Source: an uncultured Synergistales bacterium (GTDB lineage: Bacteria > Synergistota > Synergistia > Synergistales > Aminobacteriaceae). From it: a stretch of 8,535 nt of DNA. The notes under the pieces were generated by a model. That model did no database searches and was not told where the DNA came from. It was given only the letters and a program-made list of their open reading frames with translations. Position 1 is the first letter of the stretch. Each line of letters opens with the position of its first letter. The stretch covers positions 4,791-13,325 of the forward strand of contig CAJOEQ010000022.1 of NCBI GenBank assembly GCA_905233515.1. The letters are read 5' to 3'. This document shows positions 1 through 6,787 of the stretch, in pieces. The translations under genes were made by a program, and so were the position numbers.

Positions 1-978
1 AACCCTGATTGGATCGTAGCAATCGGCGGCGGTTCTCCCATTGACGCAGCAAAAGCAATGTGGATTAAATACGAATATCCTGACTGCACGTTTGAAGATA
101 TGTGCAAAATTTTCGGGATTCCTGAACTCCGCAAAAAAGCTCATTTCTGCGCGGTCTCTTCTACTTCAGGAACAGCAACGGAAGTTACAGCATTCTCAAT
201 TATCACTGACTATAAAAAGGGGATTAAATATCCTATAGCAGATTTTGAAATCACGCCCGATGTAGCAATTGTTGACCCCGAACTTGCTGAGACAATGCCT
301 AAAAAATTAGTCGCTCATACAGGAATGGACGCGATGACTCATGCGGTTGAGGCTTATGTTTCTACGGCTCATTGTGATTATACAGATCCGCTTGCTATTC
401 ACGCAATTGAAATGATCATGAATGATTTAGTCCCGTCATATAACGGCGACATGAAAGCGCGCGATAATATGCATAATGCCCAGTGCTTGGCCGGTATGGC
501 GTTCTCAAATGCTTTACTCGGTATAGTTCACTCAATGGCACATAAAACGGGAGCAGTTTTTGCAGATTGTGGAGCTCATATTATTCACGGTGCCGCAAAT
601 GCGATGTATTTACCTAAAGTTATAGCATTCAACGCAAAAGACGAGACCGCTAAGAAACGTTACGGCGTTATTGTTGACTATATGGGAATCGCCGATAAAA
701 ACTCTTCAGACGATGAGAAAGTAGCAGCATTAATTAAATTTCTCCGCAAAATGAATGACGATTTAAATATTCCTCATTGCATTAAGAATTACGGAGCTGA
801 CAGTTACCCGACTGAACAAGGCTTTGTGCCTGAAAAAATATTCCTTGAGAGACTGCACGATATTGCAGTAAATGCGATTGCTGATGCCTGCACAGGTTCA
901 AATCCTAGACAGCCTTCAGTTGAAGAGATGGAAAAATTGCTTAAATGCTGTTATTATGATACAGAAGTAAATTTCTAA
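1..978 (+). CDS. Iron-containing alcohol dehydrogenase, 5' end missing
   Basis: Group III (iron-type) alcohol dehydrogenase that interconverts aldehydes or ketones and alcohols with NAD(P)H in the cytoplasm. The frame is open from base 1, so about the first 70-80 residues lie outside the window and the ATG at 58 is internal. Numbered from base 1 (325 residues visible), the nucleotide-binding GGGSPIDAAK lies at 9-18. The GMDAMTHAVEAY motif gives metal ligands Asp110 and His114. The segment HSMAHKTG supplies ligand His177 and the active-site His181, and HIIHG supplies ligand His196. The C-terminus, with DACTGSNPRQ and YYDTEVNF, closely matches from memory the stand-alone clostridial butanol/alcohol dehydrogenases (Adh1 type, about 388 residues). 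One oddity is five extra residues (ADCGA) between His181 and His196, with Ile replacing the usual Pro of HIPHG. A fusion to an aldehyde dehydrogenase domain (AdhE) cannot be excluded because the start is unseen, but the spacing resembles the stand-alone enzymes better. The substrate is not predictable. Confidence 0.93.
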   Translation, partial: NPDWIVAIGGGSPIDAAKAMWIKYEYPDCTFEDMCKIFGIPELRKKAHFCAVSSTSGTATEVTAFSIITDYKKGIKYPIADFEITPDVAIVDPELAETMPKKLVAHTGMDAMTHAVEAYVSTAHCDYTDPLAIHAIEMIMNDLVPSYNGDMKARDNMHNAQCLAGMAFSNALLGIVHSMAHKTGAVFADCGAHIIHGAANAMYLPKVIAFNAKDETAKKRYGVIVDYMGIADKNSSDDEKVAALIKFLRKMNDDLNIPHCIKNYGADSYPTEQGFVPEKIFLERLHDIAVNAIADACTGSNPRQPSVEEMEKLLKCCYYDTEVNF

Positions 979-1002
979 TTTATATATAGGATATGTGCAA
1001 AT

Positions 1003-1047
1003 TAGGGAGAGAGTAAATTTTTTTGCTTTCTCCTTATTGTTTTATTT
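1003..1047 (+). terminator. Hairpin terminator after the alcohol dehydrogenase
   Basis: An imperfect stem pairs 1003-1014 (TAGGGAGAGAGT) with 1025-1036 (GCTTTCTCCTTA) around a ten-base A/T loop. It has three G-U wobbles and no mismatch. The downstream run (TTGTTTTATTT) is T-rich but interrupted. Its place 24 bases after the stop codon and before a candidate promoter supports intrinsic termination that separates this gene from araA. The interrupted T run makes it the weakest of the three terminators here. Confidence 0.6.
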
Positions 1048-1060
1048 ATTAATTATTTCC

Positions 1061-1089
1061 TTGCTGATTCGTTCGTGTTATCATAAAAT
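1061..1089 (+). promoter_or_regulatory. Candidate sigma-70 type promoter for araA-araD
   Basis: TTGCTG (1061-1066) and TAAAAT (1084-1089) are separated by exactly 17 bases. The -10 matches consensus at five of six positions and the -35 at three of six. It lies after the upstream hairpin and would give a leader of about 65 bases before araA. I see no convincing AraR-like or cre operator beside it; a loose GTTAT/ATAAC inverted repeat (1077-1081 and 1098-1102) overlaps the -10 region but is too short to trust. AT-rich DNA yields such matches by chance. Confidence 0.45.
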
Positions 1090-1161
1090 CATGTTAAATA
1101 ACTTGAATATTTTTCCGCCCATTTAAATTTTTGTGAAAGAAAGGAAGGCTTTATTATTATT

Positions 1162-2637
1162 ATGAATCTGAAAGATTTTGAGTTCTGGTTTATCGTAGGC
1201 AGTCAATATCTTTACGGCCCTGAAGTTCTTGATACTGTTGCGACCCGCGCTCAAGAAATGGCCGAAAAATTAAACGCTTCCGGTAAACTCCCCTGCAAAG
1301 TAGTTTATAAGGTAACTGCAAAGACTAACGCCGAAATCACTGACATAATAAGAGACGCTAATCACGATACCAAATGCGCCGGAATTATTACATGGTGTCA
1401 TACTTTCAGCCCGTCAAAAATGTGGATTAACGGACTCGTGAACCTGCAAAAACCTTGGTGCCATTTTGCGACTCAATATAACCGTGAAATTCCAAATGAA
1501 GAAATTGATATGGATTTCATGAATTTGAATCAGGCCGCACATGGAGACAGAGAACACGGCTTTATAGGCGCAAGACTCAGGACTCCCCGCAAAATTATAG
1601 CCGGTTATTGGCAAGATCCCGAAGTTCAAGAAAGAATCGGCAAATGGATGAGAGTAGCAGCCGGAGCAGCTTTCTCACGTTCATTAAAGATTATGAGATT
1701 CGGCGACAATATGCGTGAAGTTGCAGTAACTGAAGGCGATAAAGTAGAAGTACAGGCAAAACTCGGCTGGCAGGTTAATACTTGGCCGGTTGGTGAACTC
1801 GTAGAATTTATTGACGCTGTGAAAGACTCAGAAGTAGACGAGTTAATGAAAGAATATGAAAAACTTTACGATTTCGCAACAGATAATATTGACGCGATTC
1901 GTTATCAAGCCCGTGAAGAAATTGCCATGAAAAAAATGCTTGATCGTGAAGGGTGCTGCGCTTTCTCGAATACTTTTGAGAATCTATACGGAATGAAGCA
2001 ATTGCCCGGCCTTGCGTCTCAACATTTATTAGCGTCAGGTTACGGCTATGGAGCTGAAGGAGACTGGAAAGTTTCAGGAATGACAGCAATAATTAAATTC
2101 ATGACTGAAGGCAAAACGGGCGGGACTGCCTTTATGGAAGATTACACGTACCATCTTGCACCCGAAAATAAATACAGTCTCGGAGCTCATATGTTAGAAG
2201 TCTGCCCATCAGTCGCAGCAGGAAGACCCCGCATTGAAGTTCACCCATTAGGAATCGGCGGAAAAGAAGACCCGGCGCGACTCGTTTTTGAAGGCCACGA
2301 AGGAAATGCAGTAGTTGTCAGTCTCGTTGACATGGGCGGAAGATTGCGCTTAATTTGTCAAGATATTCACTGTGTAAAGCCCATTATGCCGATGCCTAAT
2401 TTACCCGTTGCGCGAGTCATGTGGCAGGCAATGCCGAATTTACAAACCGGCTTAGAGTGCTGGATTCTTGCTGGCGGTGCTCATCATACAGTTTTGAGTT
2501 ATGACGTTGACGCTGAACAAATGAGAGACTGGGCGCGCATTATGAATATTGAATTCGTTCATATCGGCAAAGACACTACAACGGTGAGTCTCGAGAAAGA
2601 TTTATTATTATCAGATATTGCATGGAGGTTGAAATAA
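1162..2637 (+). CDS. araA: L-arabinose isomerase
   Basis: Cytoplasmic, metal-dependent (usually Mn2+) isomerase converting L-arabinose to L-ribulose, the first step of the isomerase pathway. The 491 residues are close to the usual ~495-500 and full length. The N-terminus reads [14 protein letters not shown], a family hallmark. The four metal/catalytic residues known from E. coli AraA (Glu306, Glu333, His350, His450) are represented by Glu299 in GAEGDW, Glu326 in FMEDYTYH, His343 in [10 protein letters not shown], and the His441-His442 pair in AGGAHHTV. No truncation or frameshift is visible. The start at 1162 is preceded by AAGGAAGG (1141-1148), a modest ribosome binding site at a rather long 13-base spacing; no better in-frame start is seen. 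Only two bases separate its stop from araD, so the two are surely cotranscribed. The usual partner kinase gene araB is absent from the window. Some isomerases of this family also act on D-galactose; that cannot be judged here. Confidence 0.97.
   Translation: MNLKDFEFWFIVGSQYLYGPEVLDTVATRAQEMAEKLNASGKLPCKVVYKVTAKTNAEITDIIRDANHDTKCAGIITWCHTFSPSKMWINGLVNLQKPWCHFATQYNREIPNEEIDMDFMNLNQAAHGDREHGFIGARLRTPRKIIAGYWQDPEVQERIGKWMRVAAGAAFSRSLKIMRFGDNMREVAVTEGDKVEVQAKLGWQVNTWPVGELVEFIDAVKDSEVDELMKEYEKLYDFATDNIDAIRYQAREEIAMKKMLDREGCCAFSNTFENLYGMKQLPGLASQHLLASGYGYGAEGDWKVSGMTAIIKFMTEGKTGGTAFMEDYTYHLAPENKYSLGAHMLEVCPSVAAGRPRIEVHPLGIGGKEDPARLVFEGHEGNAVVVSLVDMGGRLRLICQDIHCVKPIMPMPNLPVARVMWQAMPNLQTGLECWILAGGAHHTVLSYDVDAEQMRDWARIMNIEFVHIGKDTTTVSLEKDLLLSDIAWRLK
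2624..2628 (+). promoter_or_regulatory. Ribosome binding site of araD inside the end of araA
   Basis: GGAGG lies within the last codons of araA, 11 bases before the ATG at 2640. It overlaps an earlier in-frame ATG at 2622, which therefore cannot use it. This decides the araD start at 2640 and implies translational coupling, since ribosomes finishing araA pass over this site. Confidence 0.8.
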
Positions 2638-2639
2638 TC

Positions 2640-3341
2640 ATGCTGCTTGAAAAATTACGTCAAGAAGTTTATCGCGCAAATATGGAACTCCCAGAAAAAA
2701 ATTTAGTCGTCTACACATGGGGCAACGTCTCAGGAATTGACCGCGAAAAAGGTCTAATCGTTATAAAACCTTCAGGAGTCGAATATGAAGACTTAACGCC
2801 TGAAAATCTCGTAATTGTCGACATGAATAATAAAATAGTTGAAGGCGATTTAAACCCGTCATCAGACACAAAGACTCACGTCGAATTATATAAAACATTC
2901 CCGGCAATCGGCGGAATAGTTCATACTCATAGCCCTCACGCTGTAGGATGGGCGCAGGCTGGCCGTGATATTCCATGTTATGGGACAACTCACGCAGATT
3001 ATTTTTACGGTTCAGTGCCATGTACTAGAAATTTGACCGCTCAAGAAGTTGACGAAGATTACGAGCTTAACACGGGCAAAGTCATAGCAGAGACTTTCAG
3101 AGAAAGAAATTTAGATCCTGTTGCAGTTCCCGGCGTAATTTGCCACTCTCATGGGCCGTTCTCATGGGGTAAAGATCCAGCACAAGCCGTTTATCATGCT
3201 GTAGTACTCGAAGAAGTCGCTAAAATGGCAATGTATACAATTACTGTAAATCCTCAAGCAGCTCCAGCACCGCAATATATTCAAGATAAGCACTATTTAC
3301 GTAAGCACGGGCCGAATGCTTATTATGGACAAGGAAAATAA
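2640..3341 (+). CDS. araD: L-ribulose-5-phosphate 4-epimerase
   Basis: Class II aldolase-family, zinc-dependent epimerase converting L-ribulose 5-phosphate to D-xylulose 5-phosphate, which feeds the pentose phosphate or phosphoketolase route. The start at 2640 gives 233 residues (E. coli AraD has 231). From it, the key residues fall on the same numbers as in E. coli AraD as I recall them: Asp76 in SSDT, zinc ligands His95 and His97 in IVHTHS, Asp120 in THADYFYG, third zinc ligand His171 in CHSHGPF, and Tyr229 in AYYGQ. This gap-free agreement argues for 2640 over the ATG at 2622, which would add six residues and overlap araA. The N-terminal TWGNVS (26-31) and KPSG (43-46) phosphate-binding segments are present. 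Paralogues UlaF and SgbE catalyse the same reaction in ascorbate pathways, but adjacency to araA makes AraD the natural name. A strong terminator follows within 20 bases. Confidence 0.96.
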   Translation: MLLEKLRQEVYRANMELPEKNLVVYTWGNVSGIDREKGLIVIKPSGVEYEDLTPENLVIVDMNNKIVEGDLNPSSDTKTHVELYKTFPAIGGIVHTHSPHAVGWAQAGRDIPCYGTTHADYFYGSVPCTRNLTAQEVDEDYELNTGKVIAETFRERNLDPVAVPGVICHSHGPFSWGKDPAQAVYHAVVLEEVAKMAMYTITVNPQAAPAPQYIQDKHYLRKHGPNAYYGQGK

Positions 3342-3358
3342 AAAATTTTAAAATTTTT
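3341..3358. repeat. 18-base A/T-only perfect palindrome
   Basis: AAAAATTTT followed directly by its reverse complement AAAATTTTT, starting at the last base of the araD stop codon and ending just before the terminator stem. It has no loop and only A-T pairs, so a stable RNA hairpin is unlikely. It may simply be a low-complexity tract. Confidence 0.6.
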
Positions 3359-3359
3359 G

Positions 3360-3395
3360 TGAGCTGTCTTGTTTAAAACGAGGCGGCTCATTTTT
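3360..3395 (+). terminator. Intrinsic terminator of araA-araD
   Basis: A 12-base-pair stem, TGAGCTGTCTTG (3360-3371) with CGAGGCGGCTCA (3379-3390), closes a seven-base loop TTTAAAA and is followed by TTTTTG. The stem has no mismatch and includes three U-G wobbles. It sits 18 bases after the araD stop. The wobbles become A/C mismatches on the other strand, so it should act only in the + direction. Confidence 0.88.
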
Positions 3396-3432
3396 GTATT
3401 ATCTTTCTGGAAAAATCAGCAATATTCGTGAA

Positions 3433-3481
3433 TTGAATTTTATTAATATTTATTGTAGCATTTCATTATCTCAATTATACA
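3433..3481 (+). promoter_or_regulatory. Candidate promoter region for the sugar transport operon
   Basis: Two overlapping sigma-70-like pairs are seen in the AT-rich gap: TTGTAG (3453-3458) with TATACA (3476-3481), 17 bases apart; and TTGAAT (3433-3438) with TAGCAT (3456-3461), also 17 apart. Neither is close to consensus in both boxes. A promoter is expected here, because a strong terminator lies upstream and a well-formed ribosome binding site lies downstream. Which pair is used, if either, cannot be decided by eye. Confidence 0.35.
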
Positions 3482-3506
3482 TAGCTTTAAAATTTAATAT
3501 TTATAT

Positions 3507-3512
3507 GGAGGG
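3507..3512 (+). promoter_or_regulatory. Ribosome binding site fixing the first binding-protein start
   Basis: GGAGGG lies ten bases before the ATG at 3523. The reading frame stays open further upstream to an ATG at 3394, but that start has no ribosome binding site, lies against the terminator T run and would put 43 non-hydrophobic residues before a clear signal peptide. The site therefore sets the start at 3523. Confidence 0.85.
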
Positions 3513-3522
3513 AAAATTTTTC

Positions 3523-4515
3523 ATGAAAAAATTATTATTCCTTGTTCTTGCGCTTGTTATGATTATATGCGTATCTTCAGCAAGTGCAAAAGATGTAGTA
3601 ATTGCGTTCTCTCAAATCGGCCAAGAGTCGGACTGGCGCACAGCTAACACCGATGATTTACGCTCAGCAATCGAGAATCACCCGGGCTGGAAATTAGTTT
3701 ATGACGACGGCCAGCAGAAACAAGAGAATCAAATCAAAGCACTTCGCAACTTCATAACTCAGGGCGTAGATTATATTTTATTCACGGGCGTTGTGTCAAC
3801 CGGCTGGGATGAGGTCTTAAAAGAAGTAAACGAGGCAGAAATCCCCCTCCTTCTTGTTGATAGACTCCCAGATTGCGCGGATAAAATTGATTACGTTGCT
3901 GCATTCGGCGGCGATTTTGTAGAAGAAGGCCGGAGACAAGTTGCATGGGTCGGCGAATATCTCAAGAGCATAGGACAAGGCGACAAAGATTTTAATATTG
4001 TCATCATGGAAGGCACAACGGGAGCAAGTGCTCAGACCGGACGAACTGAAGGCAATTTAAATGCTTTGAAAGAATACCCGCATTTAAAACTTGTCTGCCA
4101 GCAGTCAGGAAATTTCACACGCGCTGAAGGTCAAGCAGTTATGGAGAGCTGGCTTAAATCAATCCCGAAAATTGATATATTAATCGCTCAAAATGATGAT
4201 ATGGCACTCGGAGCAATCGACGCAATAAAGGCCGCCGGAAAAGTTCCCGGAAAAGATATTATTATAGTCGGCTGTGACTCAGTAAAGGCCGCTTTTGATG
4301 CAATAGTAGCAGGTGAAATGAATTGCACAGTAGAATGCACCCCGCTTTATGGCGCGTTTGTAGTTCCCACGATTGAGGCATTAGAGCGCGGCGAAAAATT
4401 TAGTCGTACAGTCATTCATCCTGAAGAGGGAGTATTTGACATGAACGGCGGTATAGATTTAGGTACTGTTAAATCAATCAAAGCAGCTGACGTAATTGCA
4501 CAGCGTAAATATTAA
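3523..4515 (+). CDS. YtfQ-like periplasmic sugar-binding protein of an ABC importer
   Basis: Substrate-binding protein of the ribose/galactofuranose type (Peripla_BP_4 / type I periplasmic fold), 330 residues. A signal peptide spans 1-22 (MKKLL, hydrophobic core, cleavage after ASA) with no lipobox cysteine, suggesting a free periplasmic protein. From memory it is clearly similar to E. coli YtfQ, the galactofuranose-binding protein: FSQIGQESDWR at 29-39, DGQQKQENQIKA at 62-73 (identical in YtfQ as I recall it), VSTGW..VLKE at 91-101, LLVDR at 110-114, EGTTGAS at 163-169, QSGNFTR at 194-200 and AQNDDMALGAI at 222-232. It leads the transport run, with a good ribosome binding site. YtfQ selects furanose rings, and the arabinose genes next door make arabinofuranose or L-arabinose reasonable ligand guesses, but no ligand can be assigned from sequence alone. 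E. coli ytfQ itself belongs to a different operon. Confidence 0.88.
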   Translation: MKKLLFLVLALVMIICVSSASAKDVVIAFSQIGQESDWRTANTDDLRSAIENHPGWKLVYDDGQQKQENQIKALRNFITQGVDYILFTGVVSTGWDEVLKEVNEAEIPLLLVDRLPDCADKIDYVAAFGGDFVEEGRRQVAWVGEYLKSIGQGDKDFNIVIMEGTTGASAQTGRTEGNLNALKEYPHLKLVCQQSGNFTRAEGQAVMESWLKSIPKIDILIAQNDDMALGAIDAIKAAGKVPGKDIIIVGCDSVKAAFDAIVAGEMNCTVECTPLYGAFVVPTIEALERGEKFSRTVIHPEEGVFDMNGGIDLGTVKSIKAADVIAQRKY

Positions 4516-4545
4516 TCAACTTAATCTACAGGAGAAAATATTATC

Positions 4546-5667
4546 ATGACTAAAAAATTAATCGCGTCAATTCTCGCATTAACAATGATTTTCGGAGCAG
4601 CCCCCGCAGTTTTTGCCGCTCCCATTAAAATAGGTATCTCAATTTGGAGTTCAACGGACACACTCGGCAGTGAGTGCAAAAGAATCATAGACGCAGCAGC
4701 AAAGGCACTCGGAGTCGAAACTCAATGGGTAGATCAGGCTCATATTTCCGAGCAAGTTACATCAAGTGCTGAGACTCTAGCTTTGGCAGGCTGTGACGGT
4801 ATAATAATCTGTAACAGCGCAAGTGCTGAAATGGGATCAGTTATTAAAACCTGCGACGAAAACGAGGTATATGTAGCTCAATTCTTTAGAGTAATCGACA
4901 AAGACGCGAATCCTGAAGAATATAAGCAGGCTTGTGAGTCAAAATATTATGTCGGTGCAGTCCATGAGTCAGAATTTGACAACGGCAAAAATTTAGTTTT
5001 GATTCTCGCAGAAAAAAAGGGATGCCGCAAAATCGGTCTTGAAGGCTGGGAACCCGGTGACGCTACATTTTTAGGACGCTGGGCAGGTTATAAAGCCGGA
5101 GTCGAGGCTTGGAATGCTGCTCATCCTGATGATAAAGTAGTCTTGCTTGATCCTCAGTACGGACGCACAACAACTGACACTGGACGTGCTACAGCTGAAG
5201 CAATTATCGACGCAAATCCTGATATTGACGCTCTTATCGTAGCAGGCGGCGGCGGTGATACACTTCTCGGGGCAATTGCGGCAATCGAGGCAAAAGGACT
5301 TACAGGAAAAATCGCGGTTGTTTCTACAGATTTCCTTCCTGATCTTGACGCTAAATTAAAATCAGGTGCTATGGCAGCAGAGAGCGGCGGACATTATGCA
5401 GATCCTTTCTTTGCTTTCTTGATGGTCTATAACACAATCAGGGGCAAATTTGCGGCAAAGACTGACGGATTTTATGATATGGTCTTCCCTTATATGTACG
5501 TTGCATCACCTGAAGATTACGCTACTTACGCAAAATTTTTCACTGGTAATGAATTGCCGTATAACGAAGAAGAAATCAAGAAACTTGCTGATTTAAGCTA
5601 TGACGGTTTAGCAGAGGCCTGCGCAAAATTATCAGTTGAAGACGCAGCAGCAAGACATTCAAAATAG
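4546..5667 (+). CDS. Second sugar-binding protein of the same ABC importer
   Basis: Periplasmic substrate-binding protein with a type I fold, 373 residues. A signal peptide spans about 1-24 (TKK, hydrophobic core, cleavage in VFA-A) without a lipobox. The mature part opens with a first beta strand, IKIGISIW (27-34), continues with CDGIIICNSAS (83-93), and has VAGGGGDTLLGAIAAIE (232-248) and KIAVVSTDF (255-263), the expected positions of the hinge and C-lobe strands in the ribose/galactose-binding family. It begins 30 bases after the first binding protein, behind an AGGAG site (4530-4534). It is not a recent duplicate: the DGQQKQENQIKA and FSQIG motifs of its neighbour are missing, it is about 40 residues longer, and it carries an extra stretch near 117-147 and a long acidic helical tail (339-373). 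Two different binding proteins upstream of one permease set suggest two ligands or two conditions. The specific sugar is unknown. Confidence 0.85.
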   Translation: MTKKLIASILALTMIFGAAPAVFAAPIKIGISIWSSTDTLGSECKRIIDAAAKALGVETQWVDQAHISEQVTSSAETLALAGCDGIIICNSASAEMGSVIKTCDENEVYVAQFFRVIDKDANPEEYKQACESKYYVGAVHESEFDNGKNLVLILAEKKGCRKIGLEGWEPGDATFLGRWAGYKAGVEAWNAAHPDDKVVLLDPQYGRTTTDTGRATAEAIIDANPDIDALIVAGGGGDTLLGAIAAIEAKGLTGKIAVVSTDFLPDLDAKLKSGAMAAESGGHYADPFFAFLMVYNTIRGKFAAKTDGFYDMVFPYMYVASPEDYATYAKFFTGNELPYNEEEIKKLADLSYDGLAEACAKLSVEDAAARHSK

Positions 5668-5688
5668 GTCAATCATGTGAATTAATTT

Positions 5689-5720
5689 GAGCTGGTCTGA
5701 ACATGGCCGGCTCTTTTTTT
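5689..5720 (+). terminator. Hairpin terminator inside the transport operon
   Basis: GAGCTGGTC (5689-5697) pairs with GGCCGGCTC (5705-5713) through nine base pairs, two of them U-G, around a seven-base loop TGAACAT. Seven consecutive T follow (5714-5720). It lies 21 bases after the second binding-protein gene and 27 bases before the permease start, with no obvious new promoter between. Partial readthrough would make binding protein more abundant than membrane parts, a common arrangement in ABC importer operons; that role is inferred. Confidence 0.85.
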
Positions 5721-5747
5721 GTTGATAAATAAAAGGTGTGATTTAAC

Positions 5748-6686
5748 ATGCAAAATTTCAAGAATTCAAGATTTTACGGTTATATGATTCTTGCAGTGAT
5801 GGTTATATTCTTTTACGGATTATTTAAGATTTTAACGCCGTCAAATTTCGGGAGTCTCACAAATTTATATTCATATTTTCAGTCGTCTATTATTTATTCA
5901 GTCGGCGGCTGCGGTTTATATTTTATTGTAGTCATGGGCTTATTTGATTTCGCAGTCGGTTCAAATATAGTGCTTTCTTCAATAGTGGGCGTTATCTTGT
6001 CCGAAAAATTCGGTTATATCGGCTTTGTAGTCGGCTGTGTAGGTTGTGCGACATTGGTCGGAGTAATAATCGGCTTGCTTTATAATCAATTAAATGTCCC
6101 GTCAATGATTGTAACAGTCGGAATAATGCTCGTATTAGAAAGTGTAGCAGTTTTCGCGGCTGGAGGGGTAAAACAGACTCTAGCTCCAGAGATGAGATTT
6201 TTTTCAGGCGCGCCCGGTAATATAATTCTTGCTCTGTTAGCATTTATTCTGATGTGGTTTATCTTGAATTACACTCGAATCGGCACATATTGTAACGCAA
6301 TAGGCAGCAACGAATTTACAGCTAAAAATATGGGTATTGATGTCAAGAAATATAAATTAATAGGCTTTGCACTCCTTCATTTTTTCGTGGGAATCATGGC
6401 GATTCTTACTGTCTCATATGGAACGACTATGACGGCACTAACAGGAATGTCAACAATGAGCCGCAATTTTCAGCCTTTAATGGGTACATTTTTCGGAGTA
6501 GCTTTCAGGAAATACGGGACTCCTATAACTGCAATTGTAGTCGGAGAATTTATTATCGCGATAATCTTTAACGGTTTTGTAGCACTCGGAGCTCCCACGA
6601 CGATTCAAAATGTAGTAACAGGTGCAGCACTTCTCTTGATAGTTACTTTGACAGCACGAGGCGGCCGGGGTTCAGTCGTAAAATAG
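5748..6686 (+). CDS. RbsC/YtfT-type sugar ABC transporter permease
   Basis: Inner-membrane permease of the branched-chain amino acid/ribose class (BPD_transp_2), 312 residues, which would form half of the translocation channel. Hydrophobic segments can be seen at roughly 11-30, 47-66, 71-84, 88-112, 118-138, 157-175, 203-224, 259-280 and 287-302, fitting the 8-10 spans of the family. GLFDFAVGSN (64-73) corresponds to the GGIDLSVGS motif of RbsC, with Phe-Asp-Phe in place of Ile-Asp-Leu. The cytoplasmic loop IGSNEFTAKNMGIDVKKYK (185-203) matches the coupling segment (GGNE..A...GI in RbsC) that contacts the ATPase. The start follows AAAAGGTGTG (5731-5740). A second, different permease lies after the ATPase gene, so the channel is probably a heterodimer as in YtfT-YjfF rather than a homodimer as in RbsC. 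It is expressed behind an internal terminator. Confidence 0.92.
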   Translation: MQNFKNSRFYGYMILAVMVIFFYGLFKILTPSNFGSLTNLYSYFQSSIIYSVGGCGLYFIVVMGLFDFAVGSNIVLSSIVGVILSEKFGYIGFVVGCVGCATLVGVIIGLLYNQLNVPSMIVTVGIMLVLESVAVFAAGGVKQTLAPEMRFFSGAPGNIILALLAFILMWFILNYTRIGTYCNAIGSNEFTAKNMGIDVKKYKLIGFALLHFFVGIMAILTVSYGTTMTALTGMSTMSRNFQPLMGTFFGVAFRKYGTPITAIVVGEFIIAIIFNGFVALGAPTTIQNVVTGAALLLIVTLTARGGRGSVVK

Positions 6687-6717
6687 AGCGTGAAAGCAAA
6701 ATTTTTCGGGATAACTC

Positions 6718-6759
6718 GCGCAATGCGGCAAATTCCGGAATTATTCGCAGTAATCGCGC
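6718..6759 (+). repeat. Imperfect long hairpin around a 12-base palindrome
   Basis: The gap between permease and ATPase holds AATTCCGGAATT (6731-6742), a perfect palindrome. It is flanked by a second pairing layer, TGCGG (6724-6728; the last G only wobble-pairs) with TCGCA (6745-6749), and a third, GCGC (6718-6721) with GCGC (6756-6759). Internal loops of about 2x2 and 2x6 bases interrupt the fold. No T run follows, so it does not look like an intrinsic terminator. It may be an mRNA processing or stability element, or a protein-binding site; no function is demonstrated. Confidence 0.5.
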
Positions 6760-6787
6760 TTTATTAGTAAAGTAGGAGGGCAAAATA

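Noticed and set aside
41..238. Plus-strand frame of 65 codons at the left edge
   Set aside because: It overlaps the alcohol dehydrogenase in another frame. The frame beginning at base 1 carries the conserved GGGSPIDAAK motif.
1103..1128. Alternative promoter TTGAAT with TTAAAT upstream of araA
   Set aside because: The spacing is only 14 bases. The pair at 1061-1089 has the standard 17.
1808..2089. Minus-strand open frame of 93 codons inside araA
   Set aside because: Entirely antisense to a conserved enzyme gene, with no family resemblance. The same applies to the minus-strand frames at 1414-1629, 2761-3021 and 5992-6243.
3341..3358. A/T-only palindrome considered as an operator or terminator
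   Set aside because: It has only A-T pairs and no loop, and it abuts the much stronger hairpin at 3360. It is more likely low-complexity spacer, so it is listed only as a repeat.
3394..3522. Upstream extension of the first binding-protein frame, adding 43 residues
   Set aside because: The ATG at 3394 overlaps the terminator T run and has no ribosome binding site. A GGAGGG site and a clear signal peptide start at 3523.
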